Below, piece after piece: positions 36,397-49,920 of a stretch of DNA of 64,000 nucleotides. Source of the DNA: Papilionanthe hookeriana x Papilionanthe teres (taxonomy: Eukaryota > Streptophyta > Magnoliopsida > Asparagales > Orchidaceae); NCBI GenBank assembly GCA_022702705.1, contig CM040424.1:139239665-139303664 (forward strand), given 5' to 3'. The position numbers and the translations under genes were made by a program. Numbering within the stretch: position 1 is the stretch's first letter; the number at the start of each line of letters is the position of its first letter. The notes beneath the pieces were generated by a model that was not told where the DNA came from, did not search any database, and saw nothing but the letters and a program-made list of their open reading frames with translations.

Positions 36397-38681
36397 GAGA
36401 GGGTGGAGGGCCTCCCGTGGAGAGTTAGGGCTTGGGATCAGCCTGCTCTTGGCAAGAGAAGAACAGCTACAATGGCCACTGGGGATGGGGCGACTCGACG
36501 AGGGAGAATTCCAAAGTCGGCTCACATGCGAGCTCTCGGCCATGGTGTTTTCCGGCGGCCCGGTGGCCGGCCGGCCGAGCATGGGTCACCCTCAAGGTCG
36601 GTGGGTCAGGGCTGGGACTTGGTGCAAGCAATTGGCAAATGCCATGTGTAAAGGCTTTGATCCAAAGTGGAATGGGGCATGACTAGTTTTGGTGCACCCC
36701 TCAAGGTGGCTTTGGATTAAATTTAAGTTTAGGTGAAACATGATTAAGGCTAATGAGCTTTAGGGATTAAGGAAAGCCCTCCCTCTTCTTACCCAATATG
36801 GCATGGTGGAGTGTCCAAGGCTCTCATGGCTCACATGTGGCTCATGCATGGCTTCATGGCTCACCTTTGGCTTGGCAAAAGTTTGGTCAATTTCATGAAA
36901 ATGGATTTTAGGAATTTTTGGTAATTTGATGGAAATTTGTATGAAACTTGATTTGGAATGATTTGATGATGGATTTAGGACTTAGGGAATGGCTTTTATT
37001 AAGTGGATGGCAAGTGGAGGTGTCATGTGGGCTTTAGGGTAGATTTTGGGCTTTTTGAAATGGTTTTAGATGGGCTTTTAAGATGGTTTTAGGAAAGTGG
37101 GCTTTTGAATCTTAAAATGGGTTTTGGGATGAAATTTTGGTAAAGGCTTGGGCTAAATGATTGTTGGGTTTAGCTCATGGATGTGTCATGAGTGACTTGA
37201 AGCAAATTAGGGGTTATTTGGGTTTGAATTGGGTTGAATTTGGGTTCTTTTGGTGAATGGGCCAATATAGGTCCAAGTGGGCCAAGTTGGGCCAATGTTG
37301 GGCTAGGGTTGAAATTGATGTAAAATTAATGTTGAGAAATGTTTATGGGGGTGTTTCAAAGAGGTTTTGACTTTGGTTGGGCTTTGATTTTGGGGTTTGG
37401 GCTCATTTGGGTTAGGCTTGGGTTTAGGTCAAAATTGGGCCCTTTAGCTTTGGGTTAAATTTGAGTGGGGTTTGGGTCTAAATTTTGGGCAAATCATGTT
37501 AGTGTTTTGCTTTTGGGGATGCTAAGGAAGATTTATAAAAGATTTGGGGTTAATTGGAGTTGAATTGGGTGAGTTTGGGTTAAGTTTGGGTCATGGGTCC
37601 AAATTGGGCTTTAAGGCCAAAAGTGAAATTGGATCCAAATGTCAATCAAATTGGACTTGGATTTGGTCTAGAATGGTGTTGGGAATGTTGAATGGAAGTT
37701 TAGAATTGAATTGGACCAAAATTTGGGTCAATTGGATAGGTTTGGTTTGACATTGGGTTCACTTTGGGTTAAAATGGGTCAAATTGGGAGTTTTGACAAA
37801 AGTAGGGTAAATTGACAAAATTGGCCCATAGTGTAGTTGAACAAAATGAAATTAGGAATATTTGGGATTTTCTGGAATTTTCTAGGAATTTTTTAAATTT
37901 TTGGATTTTTGGGTCAAGAGGGGTATTTTGGGTATTTGGAGGGTATTGGGAGGTATTTTTGGAATTTTTGGTATTTTTGGGTATGGATGATCAATTTGAG
38001 TGATGTGGAAATGTTTGGGATTGATTTTGAGGAATTTTGGGTAATTTAGGTGATTTTGCAAATTTTGGGTAGTTTCAAGGGTTTTGGGTAGGCTAGGCGG
38101 GTAGGGTCCCGGGGGTCAAAAATTGAAAATTTGGAAAATTGAAAATTTGGAAAATTGAAGATTGGGTAAATTTGAGTGGAATTAAATCATTTTGGTTGAG
38201 CCATGAAGCCACATCAAGCCCACATGAGCCATGAAGGGACTCATTCGAGGCATCCACTATGTTGTTCCTAACCTCTTACCAAGGGCTTGGGGGTTAAGGA
38301 CTATCCATGTGATTCACCTTTATGAGTCGGAGGTCAAGTTAGGTATGGGTGTGTTTCTAGGATGTGTGTGAAAGTGTAGTGTATAAGTGTAGTGTGTGTG
38401 TAAGTCAGCCCCTCACCAGACCGAGCCACCTGTGGTAGTCCTAAGGCCAAAGAGTCCTATAGGAACTTATCCTTTAAACTTCCACATTTGATCTCAACCC
38501 TCTAGGTGATTAGGGGTCTACAGTCAAGTTTGTGGAGTTTGCAGGGAGTTAAGAAGTGGTTTGAAATTCTAGATGGTGGATCCCAATTCTAGTCCTCTAG
38601 GATAGTCAAAGGAAAAGCCTAAGGCTAGATCCTAAGCACTAAAAAGAAGAAGAGAAGACCTCATCAAAAATGTGGTCAACA

Positions 38682-38687
38682 TACACT
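38682..38687. repeat. Target site duplication of element 1 (right copy)
   Basis: TACACT, matching 10906-10911. Confidence 0.8.
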
Positions 38688-38939
38688 TAGAATCTAATCA
38701 AAGCGTTAGATTTTAACATTTTAGATTCAATGTCATTTTGAATCTATATTAAGTCTAATTTTGAATAGACTAAAAATCAAACAAAAAGTTATATTTTAAT
38801 ATTTTAGAGTCAATGTCATTTGAATCTAATCATATTAAGTTGATTAGAAGTCTGTTAATTAGATTCCATGTCATTTGATTCTAATATTTTTGTTTTCATC
38901 ATGTTGGTTAACTTAATTTTAATTTAGATTGAACCTATG

Positions 38940-39410
38940 TTAAGTTAGGTTCAATAAGGGTTGAACCTAAAATTTATGTTGAGTTGAATTAGGTTTAAGT
39001 TATATTAAACCTAAGTTAATGTTTGATTCAAGTTCAATATGGGTTAGACTTAAATTTAGTTTTCTTTAACTTAGATTCATGTCATGTTGGACTTAAGTTA
39101 GGTTTTGTTTAACTTAGATTCATGTTATGTTGAATGTAATTTAGGTTTCGTTTAACTTAGATTCATGTAATGTCATACTTAAGTTAGGTTATGTTTAACT
39201 TAGATTCATATCATATTGAATCTATGTTAGGTTTTGTTTAATTTAGATTCATATCATATTGAACCTAAGTTAGGTTTTGTTTAACTTAGATTCATGTCAT
39301 GTTGAATATAAGTTAGGTTTTGTGTAACTTAGATTCATTTCATATTGAACCTTAGTTAGATTTTAAATTAACTTAGATTCATGTCATGTTGAACCTAAGT
39401 TAGATTTGAC
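38940..39410. repeat. 43-bp tandem array
   Basis: 'agattcatgtcatgtt' recurs at 39074, 39117, 39160, 39203 and 39246, every 43 bp, with 'aagttaggttttgtttaac' between. About nine to ten units, more diverged toward the ends. Confidence 0.88.
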
Positions 39411-39429
39411 TTAAGTCCAGTATGAGTTG

Positions 39430-40290
39430 GACTTAAGTTAAGTTTGAGGTTTAGGTGTAATTAAGCTTTAGTTTATTAAGGTTTAATAGTTTAATTAAGT
39501 CTAATGTGTTAGACCAAGTTAGAGTTTAAGTTTGATCAAACCTTAGTTGATTAAGGTTTAATAGTTTAATTAAGTCTAATGTGTTAGACTTAATTAGGGT
39601 TTAGGATTGATTAAACTTTAGTTGGTTAAGGTTTAATAGTTTAATTAAGTATAATATGTTAGACTTAATTAAGGTTTAATTTTAATTAAACCTTAGTTGG
39701 TTAAGGTTTAATAGTTTAATTACGTCTTATGTGTTAGACTTAATTAGGTTTTAAGTTTGATTAAACCTTAGTTGGTCAAGGATTAAAAGTTTAATTAAGT
39801 CTAATGTGTAATACAGATTAGATAAAGTTTAATAGTTTAATTAAGTATTAGGTTTTAAATTTGATTAAACCTTAGTTGGTTAAGGTTTAATAGTTTAATT
39901 AAGTCAAATGTGTTAGAATTAATTAGATTTTAGGATTGATTACACCTTAGTTGGTTAAGGTTTAATAGTTTAATTAAGTCTAATGTGTTAGATTTAATTA
40001 GGGTTTAGGTTTGATTAAACCTTAGTTGGTTAAGGCTTAATAGTTTAATTAAGTCTAATATGTTAGACTTAGTTAGATTTTAAGCTTGATTAAACCTTAG
40101 TTGATTAAGTTTTAATAGTTTAATTAAGTCTAATGTGTTATACTTAATTAGAGTTTAAGTTCGGTTAAACCTTTGTTGATTAAGGTTTAATAGTTTAATT
40201 AAGTATAATGTTTTAGACTTAATTAGGATTTAAGTTTGATTAAACCTTAGTTAGTTAAGGTTTAATAGTTTAATTAATTTTAACCTTAAT
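39430..40290. repeat. 75-bp tandem array
   Basis: 'ggtttaatagtttaatta' recurs at 39480, 39555, 39630 and 39705 and onward, every 75 bp (one shortened unit near 39830). Units contain 'gattaaaccttagttgg' and 'tgtgttagacttaatta'. About eleven units, directly after the 43-bp array. Confidence 0.88.
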
Positions 40291-42425
40291 TTTGAGAATG
40301 CCATTTAAAATTTTTTAATGGCTTAAGAATTGTCATTTTAAGGTTATTGTCTGTCATGTTAAATTTCTAAACCATTTTCCAATTTTATTTTTCTTAAATT
40401 TCATTTTTATAATTATTATTTAGAATATTTACAAAGTGTCTTGAAAATTAGGAAATGATGTCTGAGAGGATTTTCCTCGTATGAAAAATCAGGGGATATT
40501 CCTAAGGTCCTGGAGATAATACTCCTAAAGTTTTAGATTTTTCTATTTTGTAAATAATTTTTAATAATTAAAATACTCCACAGAGTATTTAATTATTTAA
40601 GTATTTAATTATTTAAAAATTAAATACAAAGAATAAAAGTATGATTTTGGTCTCATAATTTTTTCCTCATCATGCTGAGTCAAAGGGTATTTTTATTTTA
40701 TTTTTATGATTTTTCTTTGCAAAGATATGATTTTTTGATTATTTAAAGTTTAACTGAATCTATGTATATTCAAATTAAGCCCTAAATTATCGGATGACGC
40801 TGCGTGTCCTCGTATGCGTTAAAACGCGGCTGATCCAATGTGGGTTTTCGTACAGCCGATCAAGCTAGAATGAATCACAGTCGTCCATTTCCAAAACACA
40901 GAAAGTGGACAACAACCGTTCATCCTCTTCATCTGTTATAAATCTAAACATTCCATGTTGTAGACACAAGATGTCACTCGATTTTTGGAGACGAACATAT
41001 CCATACGGATTTGTATGGGTTTTGAATTGGCTAAACCTACTCTAGACCAAACCCGAGCTCTGGTTGGGTGTGAAGGGCCATACCTTGGCCTCAGTGAATA
41101 TAGACTCAAATTGGATGGCTTGGAAGCTTCGTTTCGACCTCAGAAAGCTTTTCCCCAAGTCAATTTAAGCTAAAATCGGGTCTGTATATGACTTTGTCCT
41201 TGAGGTATCTTGGCTTGAATGAGCTTGATCAATTAATGGCTTAGAGGCTATGAGGATGGCCAACTTCGACTGGGCTTCTCATCACACAGTCTCTAGATGG
41301 ATTTAGGAAGGTTAATTTGACGATTTAGATAGGTTGGCTTCAAACCCTCAACATGTTCTCTTTTTGAAGGTTTTGGGCTCTCTCGGGTTAGCCAAATTAA
41401 AGTGATTCACGGGGTTACAAGGTATGGTTTTATTGGGGATCGATTGCTTAGGTCATAAAGAAAAACTTTGGTGTTGAAGGTCAAGGGATTTGAGGAGTGT
41501 TTGGCTATCTCTTATTTTGGTCTCCTCTCCTTTGAATGCTCTCGGGTTATGCCTATTTATAGCCATGGAAGGCTATGAGTGAGCTTAATTTTACTTAGGT
41601 TCATTTGGGGAGGTTGTTAACTTCACCATGATGACTTGGATGAGATTGTGGGCTATGGATAAGGGAATTTAAGTTTCCCAAGCTCAACCTATGTGAATTT
41701 CCAAGTGTAGTAAAGGTTTCTTGCTTCCATTGGTCCTTGTATGAGGTGGATAAAATCAGTATAGACTCACTGAATTTACCTTCTTCACATGAATTTTTTA
41801 GCTCATTTAATGGGCATGAGGAGGGAATGCCACCTTAGCTTCTTACCATCCCCTTACATGGTTTAGTAATCATGTGTTTTAACCATGATAAAGTGGCAGC
41901 TTAAGCTTTGTTCTTTTCTTATTGGGCGTCCTAGGAGGTGTGTGATAAGCCATTGCGATGGCTGGCCACCTCACTCCATGCAAATGGATGAATCATGTTT
42001 TAGATTGAAGGGATTATGCCACTTCAAAAAAATGTCATGATTAGGTTTAACCCATGGTTAACCATGATGAATAATGGGTTTTTCATGTGTTGGTTTGTGT
42101 TATAGTGGGTTTAATTAGTCATAGGTGACTCCTTGATGACCCCCCATAATTTAATTTTGATTTCAAAAATAAATCATGGTATTTTATGTCCATTTGATTT
42201 CATGTGTCAAAATGTCATTTTATAGCTTTTTAATTGTATTTTCATTTTTATTTTTTTATGTCATTAATTAAAAATATTGAAAATTATATTATTAGCCAAT
42301 AAAATAATCAAAATAATTTTGGGATTAATTATTTGATTAATTTCATCATTTTAGTTCAAAATTGAGCATTTTGACCAAATTTGATAAATGTTGACTAGGG
42401 TTGGCCAAAGTTGACCCATATTGAC

Positions 42426-42430
42426 CCAGG
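42426..42430. repeat. Expected target site of element 2 (left copy only)
   Basis: CCAGG precedes the TGTCGG terminus. The matching copy would lie beyond 64000 and cannot be checked. Confidence 0.4.
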
Positions 42431-44559
42431 TGTCGGCATATTTTTAGGTTGCGTGTTTTATTTTGAAAAAGGGGTCGCCTAACAGAAGTTGTCGGTGAAT
42501 TTTTAATTTAATTTAAATAAATAATTTTGAAAAGTAGTATTTGATTTTGAAAATAATTTTAAATTTGAAGGTTTTAAGATATGAGATTAAACCAATCTCA
42601 CATCCCAAATAGTTTATATAAACGAGCACCGCACCACAAACCGTGTATCTATCCCTAAGGATAGACACACCGCTCGATGGTGGGGCTCGATTAGATAAAC
42701 TAGAAGATTTATGACATCCGTTTGGTCTCGCGAACCAATTTTATAAGCCGACAAATTCCCTCGCTTAATATGAAGGCATTAAACGAGGTTTATATTACCC
42801 GGGTTCTTTAAAATTAGCTATAAGGGCAAGCCCCTATAGTTAATTACATCTTAAGTGACGGGAATCACCTAAGAAAACTCTCGATAATAATCAATAATTC
42901 TGCTCTCAAGAATTTCAAAGTTTAAGTTTTCAAGGGATTGAATTTTGGAATTTCAATAGGGAATGAATCAAATTTGGAACAATTTATTTTAGGAATTCAA
43001 AGGAAGAAAAGTAGGAGAAATTACATATTCGAAGCAAACTTCGGTAATTTCCCGACTATCCTATTGTTTGGCTTGAATTTAAGAAAGTCCTAATGTTTAT
43101 TTAATGTTTTGATCTTGCAAATTTTAATTAATTAGGACTTATGTTCGTATGATAAAATCATACAAATAGCCTGGAAGATGTGAGGGTTTATGTCGTATCG
43201 GACGACTACCTCGGAATCCTAAGACCGGTTAGGGCTTAATTTACATAACATGATTATGCAAATGCCTAACGAAGAGTTGAAGATTTATGTTGCACTAGGC
43301 AAACTACCTCGAAGTCCTATGGCTTTGTTATTTAATTCTAGGAAAGTTTTGCTGAAGTAGACTCAGGTTTTGCTGATGACGATGGCCGTGCTGCCCACCA
43401 TGCTCCGAGCTCCATATTGTTGCAGAGTTTTAGTTTTAGAAGTCATAAATCAGGGGATGAGAAAAGTGTTTTGGTTTAGAGAAAATCTTAATTTCCAAGT
43501 GTTTTCAATATTTTAATTAAAACAAATCTTAAAGTTGATTATAACAACACCGGTTAAGATCCCACGGTTCCATCCTTCCGGCATCGTTATTTTTATCGGA
43601 TTCACTTAGTCCGGATGAATTTGCTAAACTCAACCGAATGAGTTCCACACTTTCATTTAGACCGTGGGAAATCCCGTTAGCAACACGTAGGTTACATCAT
43701 CCGAGGTATTCCCGATCATCCAACAGGACGTTTTAATTTAATTGTAATTGTAGTTTTGTGTTCTGTTTGTGATTAAATTTTGAGTTGTTTTATATTTTGA
43801 AATATTGTGGCGGTGAATTTTATCTTGCAAAGACTTTTAACTTAGTTTTGGTTTCAGTTTTAGGGACTATCCTAAAGGTGTGGGTTTTCATGCAACAATT
43901 GTTTATCATGCAGGAAAAGTAAGTGCAATGCAGTTAAATAAATTGCAATAATGTAAATTGCAAGAAAGTAAATTGCAATAAAATAAAAGCGTACCTGGAG
44001 GGTCTTCCCGTCATCCCAAGCTGCACTTAAAACACAATTAGAATATTTAAACAAGTTCCTAGGTAAAGCTAAGGTAAGGGTTATGGTTTTCTACCAAATT
44101 CCTAATCCTATAGCTAGTCATTTCCTATGACGTCTAGGTTCCTTGTGTTTTGTTTGAAGACGATTTTCTTCATCAAAGAACAATTGAGTTTAATTGTTCT
44201 TATAAACATCCTATTATATTGAGAAAGTGTTTAAGAAGAATCATAAACATCTTTTCAATATTTCTAGGATTGTTTTAAGTCCAAATGAATTCAATTACAC
44301 AAATGAATTAATCGTCCGAGGTTTAGTTAAGTTTTGTTATTATCTTACTCGATGAACTAGGATGTTTGAATGTCCTATAAGTGAAGTAACATTTCATTTA
44401 ATATTCTATTTAGGAGTTATGATAACTAAAGCTTTTGAGGGTAAATTTGTGTTCAAATGGTTTGTGATTTAGTTTAATTTCCATTAATGGGATTAAATTT
44501 GGATTAGTGTTCAAGTTATTTTAGATTTATTTTGAATTCTTTATGTCTTTGGTGATGTT

Positions 44560-44960
44560 ATATTTAATTCAACTTAATTTAATTTAATTTGATTTAATTG
44601 AGTTTTAATTTAATTTAATTCAATTTAATTTAATTTAGTTTGATTTGATGTTACATTAAATTAATTTGATTTGATTTAATTTTAATTTAATTTGATTTAA
44701 TTTAATTTAATTTAATTTAATTTAATTTTAATTCATTTAATTTAATTTTTAATTTGGTTTAACTTAATTTAATTTGGTTTTATTAATTTAATTTAATTTA
44801 ATTTAATTCATTTAATTTAATTTAATTTGTTTATTTAATTTAATTTAATTTTATTTAATTTAATTCAACTTTTAATTTTAATTTAATTTAATTTAATTTA
44901 ATCCAATTTAATTTACTTAATTTAATTTAATTTTTAATTTAATTTTATTTTTTAATTTTA
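44560..44960. repeat. (TTTAA)n array in the 3' LTR of element 2
   Basis: Longer and more interrupted than in element 1, with 'ggtttaac' and 'gatttgat' variants. Confidence 0.88.
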
Positions 44961-46766
44961 ATCGAAATTTTTAAAAGAGTTTAATAATTTAATTTTAGTT
45001 TAATGATTAAGTCTTTTAATGTTTTGAATTTGAGTTATCATTTTAATTAAGAATTGAATATTAATGAGATAATTAATTTAGGGATTTTTAAATTAAAGAA
45101 TAAATCTCTTCCTAATAATATCCCTATTTTAATAATTCCAATTTTATTATTCTTCCAAATTTAATCAATTATTTAATTAAGGTTTAATCATTTTAAATTG
45201 CTTAATGGGTTTCTACCCTTTAATTATTTAAATTTCAATCATCCAAATCAGATTAGGATCAAATATTTTACTTGTTAATTTTTTTATTAAACCTAAAGTT
45301 TTAATTAAGGATTAAAAAATTTTAATTACCACTTTACCCTTTAAGCTTAATAATTTCATAACTCACTAAATTGAACTCAAATGAACTTGAAATTTTTATA
45401 TGACTTCACTCATATGTCAATAAAGACATGAGAGGAGAAAATGTGATTTTTCTGTATTTAATTTATTTATATAATTATTTTTGGTAGAAAATAGAGATTT
45501 CTAAGGAAAATTTAATAACATGACCAAGGGAAAGTTTCTGTCCTTAAGAAAATTAGGAGACATTCCTAATGACCAGAGGACCACTTGGACTAATTTTGGT
45601 GATTTTTTTGAATTATATTATTTTTATTATAATTATTTTAAGTTTTGGAGTGTTAATTAATTTAAAAATAAAATAAATGTTGAAAAATGAATTTTATATT
45701 TTTCAAAAATCTCTCTGATATCAAGGAAATCAAATAATCAAATTTTGCAATTTTCTCATTTTTCTATGATTTATTATAATTATTTTAGTGAAAATGCTAG
45801 AAAATACATTTTTTTTAATTTTAAAATTACCGTAGAGCTTTAAAATTTAATATCTCACTAAATAGACCTAAGAAAAATATGTGGTTTGTTCCTATGATTA
45901 AAATTCAAAATGTGACATTTTGGTGAATTTTATTATTTTTGTGATTTTTATTATTTTTTAATTATTAAAATATTAAAATAATATTAAAAAATCAACTTTT
46001 GTAGAAAATTTAAATTTTAATTTTCTTAAATTCCCCTGATATCAGAGAGGCTGCTAAACCAATTTGGTGAATTTTTAAAAAGTATTTTGAAAGTTATGAA
46101 TTTTTAAAGTTTAAAATGACTAAATGGCTTAATCAACCCAATTAGTAGGGCTAACCAAGTCCAATTGACCTCAAATTTTTATGGTGGGTTCCTCTGATCC
46201 TAAAGGTTAGTGGAGAATTGATTTCAAGTCAATTTGATGTATGGTTGGCTCTAATTAATTAGAGATCCATTTTGGGTGTTTAGGCCAATTAGGGTTGTTT
46301 TAAATGAACTAACTCAAAACCTATTTTTCCTAGGGTCCTCTGGTCATAAGGAACATCACCAAATTTTCCTAGAATTTATTTCACAACATGCTATTTACTG
46401 GAATTAAAATACTCAAAACAGTGACATGAATTTGAAAAATCAATAACTCTTCATAGGGATGGCCTCTGACTTTGGAAAATTCAGGGAATGTTCCCAAATT
46501 CAGAGGCTTCAAAAGCCCTATAGTCTCATGCCATGGTGAATTGTATACATGCATGGAGAATTAAAAATATGCAGAGAGTAAATAAATTATTAAAAATAAA
46601 ATACTTGATGAAATTAAATGATTTCTTTTTCACATTATTCTCCTCTCGTTCACCGAGCAAGAGGGTATTTTTATTTTATTTTTCCGATTTTTCTACACAA
46701 AGTTATGAATTTTTGAAGTTTAGGGAATTAAATAAATCAGAAAAATCCCTAATTTTCTATTTATCC

Positions 46767-46780
46767 ACGCGGCGCCGCGT
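46767..46780. promoter_or_regulatory. Perfect 14-bp GC palindrome in LTR
   Basis: ACGCGGCGCCGCGT, conserved with both LTRs of element 1. Confidence 0.4.
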
Positions 46781-47562
46781 CAACCTCGGCAGCTCCGAAC
46801 GCGCACGCGTCGCGCTCCCATTCGACGCCGCCATCTGAGTCAGCAGCCCGGGCCCCGCGGTTCTCATACCGTCTCCTGATCCGACGCGATCCTGGCTGTC
46901 CGTCCACGCTTGTATTGAATGGACGGCATCCGTTCATCGTCCCCAAGTGTCCTCACCCAAGAGCCGTCCACACTAAATCATTAATATCTCACTCGATACT
47001 CAATGGATTTTCATGTTCTTATGCTCTATGGATTCGTCTTGAAGAGACGAACACATCTATACGGTGATCATGCATTGAAATTAAAGCATTTGAAATGGAG
47101 AATCTCCAGAAGCTTGGGATGAAGAATTAGCTCACACCTTTGCTCAGAGAAGTGTGACTTCGATCTGAGGGTTGTTGCACCTTCGATTGGATCCCGAACA
47201 AGCTCCGCATGAAGTCTCCCGGTCCGGTGAATTGTCTAGGTGGGATTTCGACCTAGCCCGATCACAAAGCTCGGAGGCCGGAGCAACCGGGTGGCCCGGA
47301 GATGGGGCTTTTGCCGGTGGACACCTTCCCTCGGTCCGGTGAAGGTGTAGAACCAATCAATTTGGGGATTGGCTCACCGTGGAGAAGTGTCCCGGTTTTG
47401 AGCTTCGGATTTCAACTCCGAAATCGAGCTCACGAGAGGAGAAAGGGCAGGGGGATTTCAGTGGGGATCAAGTGCTCGTGTATGGGGAGTAGTCCGGAAC
47501 AATTTTGCGGCAGTTTCCTTAAGGTTTGTTTCAAAGCACCTCTCATGGCCGAGAGGGGTGGT

Positions 47563-47572
47563 GTTTAAATAG
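47563..47572 (-). promoter_or_regulatory. Candidate LTR promoter, TATA-like CTATTTAAAC
   Basis: Same site and TC-rich upstream context as 15834-15843. Confidence 0.35.
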
Positions 47573-49920
47573 GAGAGGGTGGAGGGCCTCCCGGGGAGAG
47601 TTAGGGCTTGGGATCGCCGCTTCTGGCAAGAGAAGAACAGCTCCAATGGCCACTCGGGGATGGGGAAGCTCAGCAGGTGAGAATTCCAAGTTGGGCTCAC
47701 ATGCGAGCTCTCGGCCCGGTGGTTTCCGGCGGCCGTGTTGGCTGGCCGGCCAGTGGTCGGTCACCCTCAAGGTCGGGGAGGTCGGGCTCGGAGGTTTGTG
47801 CGATCAATCGGCCATGGACATGTGTAAAGGAGTTGAATTGAAATGGAATGGGGATGAGCTCATTTTGGGTCCAAATGGGTCAACCCACCTTTGGGCTTGG
47901 TTCACCTCCCCATGGCTGATTTGGGCCGAGGGAAGATCAGACGGATCAGCTAGGAAAGGGTGGAGAAGTCACCATCCATGAATATTTTGATTAAACATGG
48001 ATTAAGGTGAAGTATTAAAAGGGTTAAAACCTTTTTAAGGGGGCTTAAAAGAGGCTCCTCCTTTTGCCATTAGTGGCTTGATCACATGTCAAGCCTCCCA
48101 TGGCTTCATGTGGCTTGTCCATGGCTTGCATGGCTTGTCTTTGGCTTGGCAAAAAGTTTGGTCAATTTCATAAAAATGGATTTTAAGGATTTTGGATAAT
48201 TTGGTGGAAATTTGGATCAAGCCTCATTTAGAATTATTTGATCATTGATTTAGGACTTAGGGATGATTTTAATTGAAAGTATGATGAGGGGAAATGTCAT
48301 ATGGGCTTTAGGGTGGATGTTGGGCTTTTTTGAAATGGTTTTAGATGGGCTTTTAAGATGGTTTAGGAAAGTGGGCTTTTGAATTTTAAAAATGGATTTT
48401 GGGATGAAATTTTGTAAAGAGGTTGGGCCAAATAATTGTTGGGTTTAGCTCATGGATGTATCATGAGTGACTTGAAGCAAATTGGGAGTGATTTGGGTTT
48501 GAATTGGGTTGACTTTGGGCTCTTTTGGTGAATGGGCCAATATAGGTCCAAGTGGGCCACGTTGGGCCAATGTTGGGCTAGGGTTGAAATTGATGTAAAA
48601 TTAATGTTGAGAAATGTTTATTGGAGTTTTTCAAAGAGGTTTTGACTTTGGTTGGGCTTTGATTTTGGGGTTTGGGCTCATTTGGGTTAGGTTTGGGTTT
48701 AGGTCAAAATTGGGCCTTTTAGCTTTGGGTTGAATTTGAGTGGGGTTTGGGTCCAAATTTTGGGCAAATCATGTTAGTTTTATGCTTATGGGGATGCTAA
48801 GGAAGATTTAGATAAGATCTGGGGTTAATTGGAGTTGAATTGGGTGAGTTTGGGTTAAGTTTGGGTCATGGGTCCAAATTGAGCTTTAAGGCCAAAAGTG
48901 AAATTGGATCCAAATGCCAATCAAATTGGACTTGGATTTGGTCTAGATTGGTGTTGGGAATGTTAAATTGAAGTTTAGAATTGAATTGGACCAGAATTTG
49001 GGTCAATTGGATAGGTTTGGTTTGACATTGGGTTCACTTTGGGTTAAAATGGGTCAAATTGGGGGTTTTGACAAAAGTAGGGTAAATTGACAAAATTGGC
49101 CCATGGTGTAGTTGAACAAAATGAAATTGAGAATATTTGGGATTTTCTGGAATTTTCTGGGAATTTTCTGAATTTTTGATATTTTGGGTCAAGAGGGGTA
49201 TTTTGGGTATTTGGAGGGTATTGGGAGGTTTTCTTGGAATTTTTGATACTTTTGGGTATGGATGATCAATTTGAGTTATGTGGAAATGTTTGGGATTGAT
49301 TTTGGGGAATTTTGGGTTATTTGAAAATTTTTGAGAAATTTGGGTAATTTTAAGGGTTTTGGGTAGAGCTTGCGTGTAGGGTCCCGGGGGTCAAAAATTG
49401 AAAATTTGGAAAATTGAAGATTGGGTAAATTTGAGTGGAATGAAATCATTTTGGTTGAGCCATGAAGCCACATCAAGTCCACATGAGCCATGAAGGGACT
49501 CATTTGAGGCATCCACTATGTTGTTCCTAACCCTCTTAGCCAAGGGCTTAGGGGTTAAGGACCATCTATGTGAATCACCTACATGAGTCAGGAGGTCAAG
49601 TTAGGTATAGGTGTGTGAAAGTGTAGTGTATAGGTGTAGTGTGTGTGTAAGTCAGCCCCTTCACTGCACCGGGCCACCTGGGGTAGTCCTAAGGCCAAAG
49701 AGTCCTATAGGAACTCATTCTTTAAACTTCCACATTTGATTTCAACCCTCTAGGTGATTAGGGGTCTACGATCAAGTTTGTGGAGTTTGCGGGAGTTAAG
49801 AAGTGGTTTGAATTTCTAAAAGGTGGGTCCCAATTCTAGTCCTCTAAGATAGTCAAAGGAAAAGCCTAAGGCTAGATCCTAAGTACTAAAGAGAAGACCT
49901 CATCAAAAATGAGGTCAACA

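Larger units (their letters stand above)
10912..38681 (-). mobile_element. Element 1: complete Tat/Ogre-type LTR retrotransposon carrying an ALKBH ORF
   Basis: A 27.8-kb element with two near-identical LTRs of about 7.3 kb (10912-18210 and about 31336-38681). Termini are TG...CA, and a TACACT direct repeat flanks it. The 13.1-kb internal region reads on the minus strand: PBS, ORF1, gag, protease, RT, RNase H, second RNase H, integrase, 3' ORF with AlkB domain, 83-bp array, polypurine-like tract. The dual RNase H, the upstream ORF1 and the tRNA-Arg-like PBS are Ogre/Tat hallmarks. Reading frames are broken at many points, often at sites that look like CTG/CAG base-call damage. The integrase also has a substituted first catalytic Asp, so this copy is probably not autonomous. 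Confidence 0.93.
31336..38681 (-). repeat. Element 1 5' LTR
   Basis: Same termini and internal order as 10912-18210. It holds about 125 bp at 34372-34496 that the 3' LTR lacks. It is missing about 80 bp (join near 36712) that the 3' LTR retains. Point differences between the pair are concentrated at CTG/CAG-type sites, so a divergence date from them would be unsafe. Confidence 0.92.
38688..42430 (-). repeat. Older, distantly related LTR, right piece
   Basis: It resumes the 'tcatttgaatctaa' repeats interrupted at 10911. Further LTR landmarks follow in order: 'aggggatattcctaagg', 'gagtcaaagggtattttt', a GC patch 'cggatgacgctgcgtgtcctcg', and 'ggagacgaacatatccatacgg'. It stops at 42430, where the terminus of element 2 begins. 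The equivalent of the (TTTAA)n region is filled by two other tandem arrays. The missing rest of this LTR should lie beyond element 2, outside the window. Confidence 0.75.
42431..49920 (-). repeat. Element 2 3' LTR
   Basis: 7490 bp, TGTCGGCATA to GGTCAACA, collinear with the LTRs of element 1. It differs most in the (TTTAA)n tract and in the segment 47700-48100. It keeps the 125-bp segment lost from the 3' LTR of element 1. Confidence 0.92.
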
